A stretch of 64,000 nucleotides of DNA from Rhizobium sp. BK602. GTDB taxonomy: Bacteria; Pseudomonadota; Alphaproteobacteria; Rhizobiales; Rhizobiaceae. Of this stretch, positions 25,851 to 35,467 are shown piece by piece (position 1 is the first letter of the stretch; each line of letters starts with the position of its first letter). The position numbers and the translations under genes were made by a program. The DNA is taken from contig NZ_JACIBC010000001.1 in the NCBI RefSeq assembly GCF_014195095.1, positions 558,001 through 622,000 of the forward strand, written 5' to 3'. Below the pieces are notes generated by a model. The model did no database searches, was not told the origin of the DNA, and saw only the letters and a program-made list of their open reading frames with translations.

Positions 25851-26900
25851 CTAGCCGCCGGTGACGCTCATGTGGCGTGCGACCGCGGGCCGGTTGTGGG
25901 TGCGGTCGATGATGAAGTCATGGCCCTTCGGCTTGCGGGTGATGGCTTCGTCAATCGCGGCATAGAGGAAAGCGTCGTCCTCGGTGGCGCGCAGCGCCAT
26001 GCGCAGGTCGGCGGCGTCGTTCTGGCCGAGGCACATATAGAGCGTGCCGGTGCAGGTCAGGCGCACGCGGTTGCAGCTCTCGCAGAAATTATGGGTCAAC
26101 GGCGTGATGAAGCCGAGCCGGCCGCCGGTCTCCTTGACCTCGACATAACGCGCCGGGCCGCCGGTCTTGTAGGGAATATCGGTCAGCGTGAATTGCCGTT
26201 CGAGATCGGCCCGCAGCTTGGACAGCGGCAGATACCGGTCGGTGCGATCTTCCTCTATCTCGCCCATCGGCATCGTTTCGATGACCGTCAGGTCCATGCC
26301 GCGGCCATGGGCGAAACGCAGCAGTTCGGGTATCTCCGCCTCGTTGAAATCTTTCAGCGCCACGGCATTGAGCTTGATCTTCAAGCCGGCCTTCTGAGCG
26401 GCGTCGATGCCCTCCATCACCTTGGCGAAATCGCCCCAGCGGGTGATGGCGCGGAACTTGTCGGGATCGAGCGTGTCGAGGGAGACGTTGATGCGGCGCA
26501 CGCCGCTATCATAGAGTTCGGCGGCATGGCGGGAGAGCTGCGAACCATTGGTGGTCAGCGTCAGCTCCTCGAGTTCGCCGCTTTCGATGCGCTTGCCGAG
26601 TTCGCGCACCAGAAACATGATGTTCTTGCGCACCAGCGGCTCGCCGCCGGTGAGCCTGATCTTGCGCACGCCCTTGGCGATGAAGGCGGAACAGAGCCGG
26701 TTCAGCTCTTCCAGCGTCAGCAGGTCCTTCTTCGGCAGGAAGGTCATGTTTTCCGCCATGCAATAGCTGCAGCGGAAATCGCAGCGATCGGTCACGGAGA
26801 CGCGCAGATAGGTGACGGCCCGACCGAAAGGGTCGACCATTGGAGATGCATCCGCCACAAGCGGCGCCCCGCTGCCTATCGTACCGACAATGCTGTTCAC
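25851..26900 (-). CDS. moaA: GTP 3',8-cyclase MoaA
   Basis: A 349-residue radical-SAM enzyme that catalyses the first step of molybdenum cofactor synthesis, from GTP to 3',8-cyclo-GTP. The N-terminal cluster is CDFRCSYC, the SAM-binding GGEP lies in [12 protein letters not shown], and the second cluster is [18 protein letters not shown]. The C terminus ends in Gly-Gly, which is required in MoaA. I choose the GTG at 26900 because GGAGG lies five bases upstream and the protein then has the family's usual length; ATG 26918 is an alternative. moaA is about 6 kb from mobAB. Confidence 0.95.
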   Translation of the reverse strand: MNSIVGTIGSGAPLVADASPMVDPFGRAVTYLRVSVTDRCDFRCSYCMAENMTFLPKKDLLTLEELNRLCSAFIAKGVRKIRLTGGEPLVRKNIMFLVRELGKRIESGELEELTLTTNGSQLSRHAAELYDSGVRRINVSLDTLDPDKFRAITRWGDFAKVMEGIDAAQKAGLKIKLNAVALKDFNEAEIPELLRFAHGRGMDLTVIETMPMGEIEEDRTDRYLPLSKLRADLERQFTLTDIPYKTGGPARYVEVKETGGRLGFITPLTHNFCESCNRVRLTCTGTLYMCLGQNDAADLRMALRATEDDAFLYAAIDEAITRKPKGHDFIIDRTHNRPAVARHMSVTGG

Positions 26901-27034
26901 GAAAACCTCCGTTATCATGCTAATGTGTGCATAGGCGATTGTTGCGTCAAGGGAAATGCATTTCGAATGCACTTGCGCGCGAACGTGTCGCGGCCTACTT
27001 CTCGCCATAGCTATTGAAACGCATGGGAAGATCG

Positions 27035-27409
27035 ATGAGCGACGTCTGGCCAACCGAATTGCGGGTCTCGAAGGATCGCAAGCACCTCGTGGTGAGCTTC
27101 AATGACGGCAAGAGCTTCGATCTGTCGGCGGAGATGTTGCGCGTGCTGTCGCCTTCGGCCGAAGTGCAGGGGCACGGGCCGGGGCAGAAGATCACCGTTC
27201 CGGGCAAGCGCAATGTCGGCATCATGTCGATGACGCCGACGGGCAACTACGCCGTTCGCATCGGCTTCGACGACATGCACGATACCGGCATCTTCACCTG
27301 GACCTATCTGCGCGAACTCGGCGAGAAAGGCCCGGAGCTCTTTGCGGCCTATGAGGCGGAGCTGACGGAAAAGGGTCTGAGCCGCGATGCCGCGGGCAAG
27401 TCGCATTAA
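27035..27409 (+). CDS. DUF971 (gamma-butyrobetaine hydroxylase-like N-terminal domain) protein
   Basis: A 124-residue small protein with the DUF971 fold: [25 protein letters not shown] at the N terminus, then the [17 protein letters not shown] block and a C-terminal [17 protein letters not shown], which contains the conserved H-x-T/S-G-I-(Y/F)-T/S-W motif. Related domains occur at the N terminus of gamma-butyrobetaine hydroxylase and bind zinc; this free-standing form has been associated with Mrp/iron-sulfur genes elsewhere. The start at 27035 follows GGGAAG. It is divergent from moaA and 24 bases before the LtrA gene. Confidence 0.86.
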   Translation: MSDVWPTELRVSKDRKHLVVSFNDGKSFDLSAEMLRVLSPSAEVQGHGPGQKITVPGKRNVGIMSMTPTGNYAVRIGFDDMHDTGIFTWTYLRELGEKGPELFAAYEAELTEKGLSRDAAGKSH

Positions 27410-27433
27410 TATCGTTTGTAGCAGGGGGCAGGC

Positions 27434-28633
27434 ATGACGGGCAGGGGTAGGGAAAGCTGGCAGCGGACCAAGGGCGGCAAGAACGAGAGCAAGGTCTCTT
27501 TCGTCGAACTGTTTTTCGATCTCGTCTTCGTCTTCTCGATTTCGCAGCTGTCCCATGCGCTTGCCGGCCATTTCACGCCGCTCGGCGCGCTGGAGGCCAT
27601 CATGCTGGTCTTCGCGGTCTGGTGGGTATGGGTGTTCACGGCCTGGGTGACGAACTGGCTCGATCCCGAGCGCATGCCGGTGCGCATCATGCTGCTCGTG
27701 CTGATGTTTGCCGGGCTGGTGCTCTCGGCCTCGATTCCCGAAGCCTTCGGCGAGAAGGCGATCTTCTTTGCCGGCGCCTATGTCTTCATGCAGGTGGGGC
27801 GTTCGCTGTTCACCGCCTATGCGCTGAGAGGCGTCAATGCCGGCAATTATCGCAATTTCCTGCGCATATCGAGCTGGCTGATCCTGTCGGGCATCTTCTG
27901 GATTGCCGGCGCGATCTTCGGAGGCGAGACACAGGTGCTGCTATGGCTCGCGGCGCTGGTGATCGAATATGCGGCGCCGGCTCTTGGGTTCCGCACGCCA
28001 GGTCTCGGCAAATCGACCATCGAGGATTGGGATGTCTCCGGAGCGCATCTCGCCGAGCGTTGCGCGCTCTTCATCATCATCTGCCTCGGCGAAGCCGTGC
28101 TGCTGGCGGGGAGAACCTTCGCGGAGGAGCCGCTTTCGCTGCTGATGATCGCCGTGTTCATCATTGCCTTCGTCGGCACGGTCGTCATGTGGTGGATCTA
28201 TTTCCAGTTCGGCCATGAGCGTGCCGCGCATCGCATCGAGCATGACGACACACCCGGCAGCCTGGCGCGGCAGGCCTTCACCTATGCGCATATTCTCATC
28301 CTCGCCGGCATCATCCTGAGCGTCGTCGGCGATGAATTCCTGTTCTCGCATGCCCGCGACCAGGCCGATTTGCACACGGCGGCCGCCATTCTCGGCGGCC
28401 CGGCGGTGTTCCTCATCGGCAATCTCTGGTTCAAGGGCGCGACAACCGGGAGGCCGCCGCTGTCGCATCTCGCCGGCCTTGTGGGGTTGGCGCTGTTGCT
28501 TCTGACCTTGCCGATGGTGGTGGTCTATCAACTCGGCGTTCTCGCGACGGCCGTGCTGATCGTCGTGGCGATCTGGGAATATGCGTCGCTGTCGCGCGCC
28601 GTCCCGCTGGCGCGGCCACCCGGCAATCACTGA
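27434..28633 (+). CDS. Low-temperature-requirement A (LtrA) family membrane protein
   Basis: A 399-residue inner-membrane protein with about ten to twelve hydrophobic segments. The N terminus has the family signature VSFVELFFDLVFVFSISQLSHAL, and further blocks are WVTNWLDPE and HLAERCALFIIICLGEAVL, both conserved in LtrA. The family was named from a Listeria cold-growth mutant, but biochemical function is not known. It follows the DUF971 gene by 24 bases, likely co-transcribed, and its end overlaps that of the MarR gene by seven bases. Confidence 0.9.
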   Translation: MTGRGRESWQRTKGGKNESKVSFVELFFDLVFVFSISQLSHALAGHFTPLGALEAIMLVFAVWWVWVFTAWVTNWLDPERMPVRIMLLVLMFAGLVLSASIPEAFGEKAIFFAGAYVFMQVGRSLFTAYALRGVNAGNYRNFLRISSWLILSGIFWIAGAIFGGETQVLLWLAALVIEYAAPALGFRTPGLGKSTIEDWDVSGAHLAERCALFIIICLGEAVLLAGRTFAEEPLSLLMIAVFIIAFVGTVVMWWIYFQFGHERAAHRIEHDDTPGSLARQAFTYAHILILAGIILSVVGDEFLFSHARDQADLHTAAAILGGPAVFLIGNLWFKGATTGRPPLSHLAGLVGLALLLLTLPMVVVYQLGVLATAVLIVVAIWEYASLSRAVPLARPPGNH

Positions 28634-29112
28634 TCGCCGACGGCCTCCAGAGGGTCGCGCTCGTCCTGCAGCAGCAGGCCGATGATGCGCTCCATATGCT
28701 TCGTCATGATCTCGCATTCCTCCACCGGCGCGTCCGAGAGCATGCGGTTTATCAGATCGTTCTGGATGACGATGGCTTCTTCCGTCACCCGCCGGCCCTC
28801 GTCTGTGAGGTAGAGCCTGAGGACGCGCTTGTCGTTCTTGTCGCCGCGCCGCTCAAGCAGGCCGCGCTTTTCCATTTGCGGCAGGAGCATGCTCATGTTG
28901 GAGCGTCCGACCAGCAGCTTGCGCGCCAGTTCCTGCTGCGAAATGCCCTCGAAACGGAAGAGATTGATGAGGATATCGAGATGCGGCGTCTTGATGTTGA
29001 GATGTCCGAGCGCCCGGCTGAGAGATTGCTGCATCAGCTGGCAGGCGCGGGCGACGGCGATCCAGCTGTGAAAACGCGGATGATCCCAAGGTAGGGATTG
29101 ATTTTTGTTCAT
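28627..29112 (-). CDS. MarR family transcriptional regulator
   Basis: A 161-residue winged-helix regulator. The DNA-binding part is ISQQELARKLLVGRSNMSMLLPQMEKRGLLERR, with the wing DKNDKRVLRLYLTDEGRRV; N- and C-terminal helices form the dimer interface. It is divergent from an alpha/beta-hydrolase gene, with 47 bases between starts, and TTGTTCAT-type repeats lie in the gap. Autorepression and control of the hydrolase are the normal arrangement for this family. Its stop overlaps the convergent LtrA gene by seven bases. Confidence 0.92.
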   Translation of the reverse strand: MNKNQSLPWDHPRFHSWIAVARACQLMQQSLSRALGHLNIKTPHLDILINLFRFEGISQQELARKLLVGRSNMSMLLPQMEKRGLLERRGDKNDKRVLRLYLTDEGRRVTEEAIVIQNDLINRMLSDAPVEECEIMTKHMERIIGLLLQDERDPLEAVGDQ

Positions 29113-29141
29113 CGTTGTACTTTATTGTTCATAGTTGAACA
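29105..29141. promoter_or_regulatory. Two MarR-type operator sites between divergent genes
   Basis: TTGTTCATCGTTGTAC (29105-29120) and TTGTTCATAGTTGAAC (29125-29140) are direct copies 20 bases apart, differing at two positions. The second contains a perfect inverted repeat, TGTTCA (29126-29131) and TGAACA (29136-29141), around 4 bases. The first overlaps the MarR start codon (29110-29112). Confidence 0.7.
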
Positions 29142-29159
29142 TATTTTGAGAGTCCCACT

Positions 29160-30134
29160 ATGCCACCCTTTGCGCTCAAGGTCACCCGGCTGGGATTGTC
29201 CAGCCTCAGTCGTGTTTCGCCAAGGCTTGCCGGGCGGGCCGCCTTCAAGCTCTTCTGCCTCACGCCATCGCGGAAGCCGCAGGGCGCCAAGGCCAAGGCC
29301 GCCCATGCCGAGGGCAGGGCGCGGCTTGCCGCCGCCGAGGCGATCATGCTGTCCTTCCGGGGCGGCCAGGCGATGTCCTATCGCTTCAATGGTGGCGCCA
29401 AGGGCAGGCGTCCGCGTTACCTGATCGTCCATGGATGGGGTTCCGGCAGCGAATATATGTCGGAACTGGCCGTTTTTCTTGCCGATACGGGCGCGGAGGT
29501 GATCACGCTCGATCTGCCGGGCCATGGCCGCTCGCCGGGACGTTTCCTCAACCTGCGCCTTGCCGTCTCCGCAATCGCCGCTGCGGCGCAGCGGTTCGGT
29601 GCCTTCGACGCGACCATTGGCCATTCCTTCGGCGGAGCCTCGATTGCGCTGGCCGCGGCCGGGTTCCTGCCAGGCGTCGAGCCGGTCCGGCCGGAGCGGC
29701 TGGTGCTGATCGGCGCTCCGAGCGCGATGGGCTGGCTGTTTACCGATTTTGGCGGGCTAATGCGGCTCGATCCCGCGACGCAGGCGGCGCTCGAAGAGGA
29801 AGTCGGCCGTGTCACCGGCAGGTCACTCGAGGATTACGACACCGGTCGCGGAGCGCGTGATCTCGGCAGGCCGATGCTGGTCGTTCACGCCGAAGACGAC
29901 AAGGAAGTGAGCGCCGATCATGCCCGCGCCTATGAGAGGGCGGGTGGCGAGGTGCGCGTGCTGTGGGCGAATGGTTTCGGCCATCGCCGCATCGTCAGCG
30001 CCGCCCCGGTGCTGGCGGCCATCGGCGAATTCCTGGCGGAAGGGCAAATCTCCGAAACGGATGAAAATACGCTCGAAACCGACGATGAAACGGTGATATC
30101 GTTTGCCCGGACTCAGGCGCAGCGTGTGTCATAG
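29160..30134 (+). CDS. Alpha/beta-hydrolase
   Basis: A 324-residue hydrolase with a basic N terminus of about 85 residues before the fold. The oxyanion-hole region is LIVHGWGSGSEYM, the nucleophile elbow is GHSFGGAS, the acid residue probably lies in LVVHAEDDKEVS, and the catalytic histidine lies in NGFGHRRIV. The substrate is not predictable; esters or peptides are typical. It is divergent from a MarR regulator and likely repressed by it. The ATG at 29160 is the first in-frame start after the operator sites. Confidence 0.88.
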   Translation: MPPFALKVTRLGLSSLSRVSPRLAGRAAFKLFCLTPSRKPQGAKAKAAHAEGRARLAAAEAIMLSFRGGQAMSYRFNGGAKGRRPRYLIVHGWGSGSEYMSELAVFLADTGAEVITLDLPGHGRSPGRFLNLRLAVSAIAAAAQRFGAFDATIGHSFGGASIALAAAGFLPGVEPVRPERLVLIGAPSAMGWLFTDFGGLMRLDPATQAALEEEVGRVTGRSLEDYDTGRGARDLGRPMLVVHAEDDKEVSADHARAYERAGGEVRVLWANGFGHRRIVSAAPVLAAIGEFLAEGQISETDENTLETDDETVISFARTQAQRVS

Positions 30135-30193
30135 CGACGTCATGCCTCGTGTCTAACTCGTCGGCATCCGACTTTGAAAAGACGCGAGGCAAA

Positions 30194-30802
30194 ATGCGGA
30201 TCATTACGTCCGTCGAAGAATTGAATGAGCTTTACGGTGGAGCCGGCGAGGCGGCGACTGCCAAGGTGACGAGTGTGCTGACGCCGCTTTATCGCCGGAT
30301 GATCGAAGCGTCGCCCTTTATGGCGCTGGCAACGGTCGGTCCGGAAGGGCTCGATTGCTCGCCGCGCGGCGATCTTGGCGGTGTCGTGCGCGTGGAGGAT
30401 GCCAAGACGCTGCTGCTGCCGGACTGGCGCGGCAACAATCGTGTCGATTCGCTCGCCAACATCGTGCGTGATCCGCGTATTGCGCTGATGTTCCTCATCC
30501 CCGGTTCGAATAACACGATGCGGCTCAACGGCCGCGCCGTCGTTTCCATCGAGCAGAGCCTGCTTGATAGTTTCGAGATGGACGGCAAGCATCCGCGCAG
30601 CGTCGTGGTGATCACCATCGACGAGGTCTATTTCCAATGCGCGCGGGCGGTCATGCGTGCCGAGCTGTGGAATACCGAACGGTTTGTCGATCCGTCCAGC
30701 CTGCCAACGCCCGGCATGCTGCTGAAGGCGGCAAAGGACGATTTCGATCAGGAAACCTATGATCGCGAATGGCCGGCGCGGGCCGCCAAGAGCATGTGGT
30801 GA
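30194..30802 (+). CDS. Pyridoxamine 5'-phosphate oxidase-like FMN-binding flavoprotein
   Basis: A 202-residue split-barrel flavoprotein of the PNPOx-like superfamily, resembling the MSMEG_1061-type subgroup. Visible blocks are the ASPFMALATVGPEGLDCSPRGD strand pair near the FMN-binding face, LLLPDWRGNNRVDSLANIV, and a C-terminal EVYFQCARAVMRAELW. These proteins bind FMN or F420, and their natural substrates are mostly unknown. The start at 30194 is supported by GCGAGG about six bases upstream and is preferred over 30149. It follows the hydrolase by 59 bases in the same direction. Confidence 0.87.
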   Translation: MRIITSVEELNELYGGAGEAATAKVTSVLTPLYRRMIEASPFMALATVGPEGLDCSPRGDLGGVVRVEDAKTLLLPDWRGNNRVDSLANIVRDPRIALMFLIPGSNNTMRLNGRAVVSIEQSLLDSFEMDGKHPRSVVVITIDEVYFQCARAVMRAELWNTERFVDPSSLPTPGMLLKAAKDDFDQETYDREWPARAAKSMW

Positions 30803-30847
30803 TCGGGCAGCCGTCGATGATGCGCCGGCAGCTCGCTCAGATGCACC

Positions 30848-31915
30848 TCAGTTCCGGTAAATGAGCCAGTTCTTGCTGAAGTCTTTCTGCATGCCGTCCT
30901 GATAGGCGGAGCTGCAATTGCGGCCGGCATTCTTTGCACAATAGAGCGCAATGTCCGCCTTGCCATAGAGCTCGCCGGGGTCGGCGGCCTCGGACGCCAT
31001 GCAGAGGCCGAGCGAGATGGTGACCGGCCCGTAATTCACCCTGGTGCGCGAGTTCTTGAACGGGGTGGTTTCCAGCGCATGACGAATGCGCTCGCAGGTC
31101 GCCATGGCTTCTTCCGGCGTGTAGCCTTCCAGCAGCAAGGCGAACTCCTCGCCGCCGGTTCGGGCGACGAAGGTCTCGCGGCGCACATTGGCGCGGATGA
31201 CCGAGGCAACGGTGGCCAGGATCTTGTCGCCGACCGGATGGCCGAAACTGTCGTTGATCCGCTTGAAATGATCGATGTCGGCCAGTATCAGCGCTGTGAC
31301 GGGCCGGGCCATCGGATTGTCGAAGACGCTGGCGAGGCGATCGTCGAAGGCGCGGCGATTAGACAGGCGCGTCAGGGCGTCGGTGTTGGCGATGCGCTTG
31401 TATTCATCCAGCTCCTTGCGGACCTGATCCATTTCCTGGCTGCGCTGGCTGACGCTCTCGACGGTCCTCTCGCCATGCGCCATGGTATCGCCGGTGGCTT
31501 CCGCCAGAAGGCTGATGGCGCCGCGCAGCAATTCGGCGCTGTTGTGGTTCTTCGACATGATGCGCTGGCAGGTCTCGCCGAGCAGCCGGTTATAGCTTTC
31601 GAGCGAGGTCTGTTCCTGTTGCAGCGCGCGCAGGACGCCATCCAGTTCGACGATGATGCGCGCATGCGCCTGGTCGAAAACGCGGTTGGCATGGTGGGCG
31701 AAGTATCTGGCGCCGATGGCATCCAGCTCCTCTTGCGTGGCGTTGCTGCCGAGGGCGGCGAGTTCGCGGGTCAGCACGGGGTTGGAGCCGATATAGGCTT
31801 CGTAGAACAGCTCGTAATTGCGCGGAATGGGAGCGACCCCCATGGATCGCATGGCATAGGTGATCTGTCCTGCCACGTCGGGAACTTGCGCTTTGGGCGC
31901 AACCACCGTACTCAT
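30848..31915 (-). CDS. Diguanylate cyclase (GGDEF domain)
   Basis: A 355-residue soluble protein. Residues 1-165 form an uncharacterised helical N-terminal region (ITYAMRSMGVAPIPRNYELF near the start) that ends in a coiled coil. The GGDEF domain (about 175-340) has LTRLSNRRAFDDRL, the metal/substrate segment ADIDHFKRINDSFGH, and an active-site GGEEF (254-258). At the position of the inhibitory RxxD site, five residues before GGEEF, the sequence is RRET, so product inhibition may be absent. No membrane segment is seen. It makes cyclic di-GMP by family assignment. The ATG at 31915 has TGGAG upstream. Confidence 0.9.
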   Translation of the reverse strand: MSTVVAPKAQVPDVAGQITYAMRSMGVAPIPRNYELFYEAYIGSNPVLTRELAALGSNATQEELDAIGARYFAHHANRVFDQAHARIIVELDGVLRALQQEQTSLESYNRLLGETCQRIMSKNHNSAELLRGAISLLAEATGDTMAHGERTVESVSQRSQEMDQVRKELDEYKRIANTDALTRLSNRRAFDDRLASVFDNPMARPVTALILADIDHFKRINDSFGHPVGDKILATVASVIRANVRRETFVARTGGEEFALLLEGYTPEEAMATCERIRHALETTPFKNSRTRVNYGPVTISLGLCMASEAADPGELYGKADIALYCAKNAGRNCSSAYQDGMQKDFSKNWLIYRN

Positions 31916-32062
31916 CGGCAAACTCCATAATATCGATTTATGAAAGCACTAACTTTACTTAGCCTAAGAATCTTAGAAAAGGAATAAGTCAATTAAAATC
32001 AAATTTTATCTGTAATCTAAGAGTCAAAACTAATTGCTTTCATATATAGATATACTTAGCAA

Positions 32063-32084
32063 GAAGGCGCCTTGCGGCGCCTTC
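32063..32084 (-). terminator. Hairpin downstream of class I fumarase
   Basis: GAAGGCGCC (32063-32071) and GGCGCCTTC (32076-32084) form a perfect 9-base stem with a TTGC loop, about 25 bases past the fumarase stop. The T tail on the minus strand is poor, so termination efficiency is uncertain. Confidence 0.6.
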
Positions 32085-32109
32085 CTTTAACTTCTTCCGG
32101 TAGAAGCGA

Positions 32110-33717
32110 TCAGCCCAGATTGAGCTCCTGGAAGAAATCATTGCCCTTGTCGTCGATGACGATAAAGGCGGGGAAATCCTCCACTTCGATCTTCCAGACC
32201 GCTTCCATGCCGAGTTCCGGGTATTCCAATACCTCGACCTTCTTGATGCAGTCCTGGGCGAGGCGCGCGGCCGGCCCGCCGATGGAGCCCAGATAGAAGC
32301 CCTTATGCGTCTTGCAGGCCTCGCGCACGGCACGCGAGCGGTTGCCCTTGGCGAGCATCACCATCGAGCCGCCGAAGGACTGGAACTGGTCGACATAGCT
32401 GTCCATGCGGCCGGCCGTCGTCGGGCCGAAGGAGCCGGAAGCGTAGCCTGCCGGTGTCTTGGCCGGGCCGGCATAGTAGACCGGGTGATTCTTCATGTAG
32501 TCGGGCATGCCTTCGCCCTTTTCCAGGCGTTCACGGATTTTCGCATGCGCGAGGTCGCGGGCCACGATGATGGTGCCGGTCAGCGATAGCCGGGTCTTGA
32601 CCGGATGGCATGACAGTTCCGCGAGAATATCGGCCATCGGCCGGTTGAGGTCGATACGGACCATCGATTCCGAGAGCTTCGCCTCGTCGATCTCGGGCAT
32701 GTATTTCGACGGATCGGTCTCGAGTTGTTCGATGAAGATGCCGTCACGGGTGATCTTGCCCTTGGCCTGGCGGTCGGCGGAACAGGAGACGCCGAGGCCG
32801 ATCGGCAGGGAGGCGCCGTGGCGGGGCAGACGGATGACGCGGACGTCATGACAGAAATACTTGCCGCCGAACTGCGCGCCGACGCCGAGGCTCTGCGTCA
32901 GCTTGTGGATTTCCTTTTCCATCTCGATATCCCGGAAGGCGTGCCCGCTTTCGGAGCCTTCCGTGGGGAGACAGTCCAGATATCGCGTCGAGGCGAGCTT
33001 GACCGTCTTGAGGTTCATCTCGGCCGACGTGCCGCCGATGACGATCGCCAGATGGTAGGGGGGACAGGCTGCCGTGCCGAGTGTCAGGATCTTCTCTTTC
33101 AGGAAATCCAGCATGCGGTCGTGGGTCAGCAGCGACGGCGTGCCTTGATAAAGGAAGGTCTTGTTGGCGGAGCCGCCGCCCTTGGCGACGAAGAGGAATT
33201 CGTAGGCGTCGGTGCCTTCCTCGTAGATATCGATCTGCGCCGGAAGATTGTTCTTGGTGTTCTTTTCCTCGAACATCTTGATGGGCGCGAGCTGCGAATA
33301 GCGCAGGTTCTTCTTCTCGTAGGCGTCGAGCACGCCCTTGGCGAGTGCCGCGCTGTCGCCGCCCTCGGTCCAGACGCGACGGCCCTTCTTGCCCATGATG
33401 ATCGCCGTGCCGGTGTCCTGGCACATCGGCAGCACGCCGCCGGCGGCAATATTGGCGTTCTTCAAGAGATCGTAGGCGACGAAACGGTCATTATCGGTCG
33501 CTTCCGGGTCTTCGAGAATGGAGGCGAGCTGCTGCAGATGACCGGGGCGCAGGAGATGGTTGATATCGGCAAAGGCCGTTTCGGCGAGCAGTCGGATGCC
33601 CTCGGGATCGACGGTCAGGATATCCTGTCCCTTGAAGCTATCGACCGAGACGTAATCGCTGGAAATCTTGCGGTAGGGGGTGGCGTCGGCGCCGAGAGGA
33701 AAGAGATCATCAGCCAT
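32110..33717 (-). CDS. fumA: Fumarate hydratase, class I (iron-sulfur)
   Basis: A 535-residue class I fumarase interconverting fumarate and malate in the citric-acid cycle with an oxygen-sensitive [4Fe-4S] cluster. Cysteine-bearing family blocks are [37 protein letters not shown] and [13 protein letters not shown]. The alpha (N-terminal) and beta (C-terminal, [18 protein letters not shown]) parts are fused in one chain as in E. coli FumA. The start at 33717 (MADDLFP) follows GAAAGG and is preferred to 33732. It is next to fumC in the same orientation, 358 bases apart. Confidence 0.94.
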   Translation of the reverse strand: MADDLFPLGADATPYRKISSDYVSVDSFKGQDILTVDPEGIRLLAETAFADINHLLRPGHLQQLASILEDPEATDNDRFVAYDLLKNANIAAGGVLPMCQDTGTAIIMGKKGRRVWTEGGDSAALAKGVLDAYEKKNLRYSQLAPIKMFEEKNTKNNLPAQIDIYEEGTDAYEFLFVAKGGGSANKTFLYQGTPSLLTHDRMLDFLKEKILTLGTAACPPYHLAIVIGGTSAEMNLKTVKLASTRYLDCLPTEGSESGHAFRDIEMEKEIHKLTQSLGVGAQFGGKYFCHDVRVIRLPRHGASLPIGLGVSCSADRQAKGKITRDGIFIEQLETDPSKYMPEIDEAKLSESMVRIDLNRPMADILAELSCHPVKTRLSLTGTIIVARDLAHAKIRERLEKGEGMPDYMKNHPVYYAGPAKTPAGYASGSFGPTTAGRMDSYVDQFQSFGGSMVMLAKGNRSRAVREACKTHKGFYLGSIGGPAARLAQDCIKKVEVLEYPELGMEAVWKIEVEDFPAFIVIDDKGNDFFQELNLG

Positions 33718-34075
33718 GCGTGGACCTTTCAATGCCTTGAAGTGGCGGGTTTGGAAACGGTCTAAATCCGGCTGGGTGCAAATGCAATTGCTTGGCTGTC
33801 AGGTCGACATTTCAAAAACGGGAGATTGTCGATGGGGGATGTGCAGGACGGGTGAGTCTTTTGATGTTGAAGCCTTGTGCCCGGCCCCTCACCCTAGCCC
33901 TCTCCCCGCCTGCGGGGAGAGGGGACTTGTTCTGTGTTTGCTGCGTCTACTGAAGCTGCTGATCTTGCGCAATAAACTCCCTCTCCCCGCATGAGCGGGG
34001 AGAGGGTTGGGGTGAGGGGCCATGCACATGGTTGCGGCATCGCAGGACATGCCTGACAATCCCTGAAGGAGGAAC
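33718..34075. repeat. Intergenic region with a long rhizobial palindromic element
   Basis: The gap between fumC and fumA contains an imperfect inverted repeat about 140 bases long (33883-34022). It begins GGCCCCTCACCCTAGCCC and ends GGTTGGGGTGAGGGGCC. Each arm ends in its own hairpin, CTCTCCCCGC with GCGGGGAGAG. This type of element is common between genes of Rhizobiaceae and other proteobacteria (RIME/REP-like). It can fold on transcripts and may reduce read-through between the two fumarase genes. No gene is seen. Confidence 0.85.
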
Positions 34076-35467
34076 TTACCTCGGCCCGATCATCGTCTCC
34101 GGCCGGACGATCGCATCGTAGTCCTCTGCCGAAACCAGCCCGCTCGCCAGGGCTTCTTCCTTCAGCGTCGTGCCGTTCTTGTGCGCCGTCTTGGCGATCT
34201 TGGCGGCGTTGTCGTAGCCGATCTTCGGGGCGAGCGCCGTTACCAGCATCAGCGAGCGTTCGAGGCCAGCCTTGATATTGTCCTCACGCGCCTCGATGCC
34301 AACGACGCAATTGTCGGTGAAGGAGACGGCGGCGTCGCCGAGCAGCTGCACCGATTGCAGGAAGTTGTAGGCCATCATCGGATTGTAGACGTTGAGCTCG
34401 AAATGTCCCTGGCTGTCGGCGAAGGTGAGGGCGGCGTTGTTGCCGAAAATGTGGATGCAGACCTGCGTCAGCGCCTCGCATTGTGTCGGATTGACCTTGC
34501 CGGGCATGATCGACGAACCCGGCTCGTTTTCCGGCAATGCCAGCTCGCCGAGGCCGGCGCGCGGGCCGGAGCCGAGCAGGCGGATGTCGTTGGCGATCTT
34601 GAAGAGGGCGGCGGCGGCGGCATTGATGGCACCATGGCTGAAGACCATCGAATCATGGGCGGCCAGCGCCTCGAATTTGTTCGGCGCGGTGACGAAGGGT
34701 AGGCCGGTGATCCTGGCGATCTCGTCCGCGACCTTCTCGGCGAAGCCGACCGGCGCATTGAGGCCGGTTCCGACCGCTGTGCCGCCCTGCGCCAGTTCGC
34801 AAAGGCCCGGCAGCGTCAGTTCGATGCGCTTGATCGACGAGGCCACCTGCGCGGCGTAGCCGGAAAACTCCTGCCCCAGCGTCAACGGCGTCGCGTCCTG
34901 CGTGTGGGTGCGGCCGATCTTGATGATATGGGCGAAATCGGCAACCTTCTTTTCCAGCGCCGCATGCAGATGCCGCAGGCTCGGCAGCAGGTGATGGGCG
35001 ATCTGTTCGGCGCAGGCGATGTGCATGGCCGTCGGATAGGTGTCGTTCGACGACTGGCTCATGTTGACGTGGTCGTTCGGATGCACCGGCTTCTTCGAGC
35101 CCATGACGCCGCCGAGCATCTCGATCGCGCGATTGGAGATCACTTCATTGGCGTTCATGTTCGATTGCGTGCCGGAGCCCGTTTGCCAGACGACCAGCGG
35201 AAAATGCGCATCGAGCTTGCCGTCGATGACTTCCTGCGCCGCTTCGACGATCACTTTGCCGAGAGCGGGGTCCAGTTGGCCGAGCTCCATATTGGCGCGG
35301 GCCGCCGCCTGCTTGACGATGCCCAGGGCACGGACGATCGACAAGGGCTGCTTTTCCCAACCGATCTTGAAGTTGCCGAGCGAGCGTTGCGCCTGGGCGC
35401 CCCAATAGCGGTCGCTTGCCACATCGATCGGGCCAAACGTGTCGGTTTCGGTGCGGGTGGAGGTCAT
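34076..35467 (-). CDS. fumC: Fumarate hydratase, class II
   Basis: A 463-residue class II fumarase, cluster-free and stable to oxygen. The signature [11 protein letters not shown] is present, as are [28 protein letters not shown] and [17 protein letters not shown], which build the tetramer active site. The start at 35467 (MTSTRTETD) matches the family N terminus; the longer reading frame to 35530 does not. Its gene lies upstream of the class I gene in the same orientation, separated by a palindromic element, so the two enzymes may be regulated differently. Confidence 0.95.
   Translation of the reverse strand: MTSTRTETDTFGPIDVASDRYWGAQAQRSLGNFKIGWEKQPLSIVRALGIVKQAAARANMELGQLDPALGKVIVEAAQEVIDGKLDAHFPLVVWQTGSGTQSNMNANEVISNRAIEMLGGVMGSKKPVHPNDHVNMSQSSNDTYPTAMHIACAEQIAHHLLPSLRHLHAALEKKVADFAHIIKIGRTHTQDATPLTLGQEFSGYAAQVASSIKRIELTLPGLCELAQGGTAVGTGLNAPVGFAEKVADEIARITGLPFVTAPNKFEALAAHDSMVFSHGAINAAAAALFKIANDIRLLGSGPRAGLGELALPENEPGSSIMPGKVNPTQCEALTQVCIHIFGNNAALTFADSQGHFELNVYNPMMAYNFLQSVQLLGDAAVSFTDNCVVGIEAREDNIKAGLERSLMLVTALAPKIGYDNAAKIAKTAHKNGTTLKEEALASGLVSAEDYDAIVRPETMIGPR

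Noticed and set aside
33680..33994. 104-codon frame crossing the palindromic element
   Set aside because: It is composed largely of repeat sequence and the fumarase start region; not a gene.
33883..34022. CRISPR-like or IS terminal repeats
   Set aside because: Only two inverted hairpin arms, no spacers and no transposase. The form fits intergenic palindromic elements of rhizobia.
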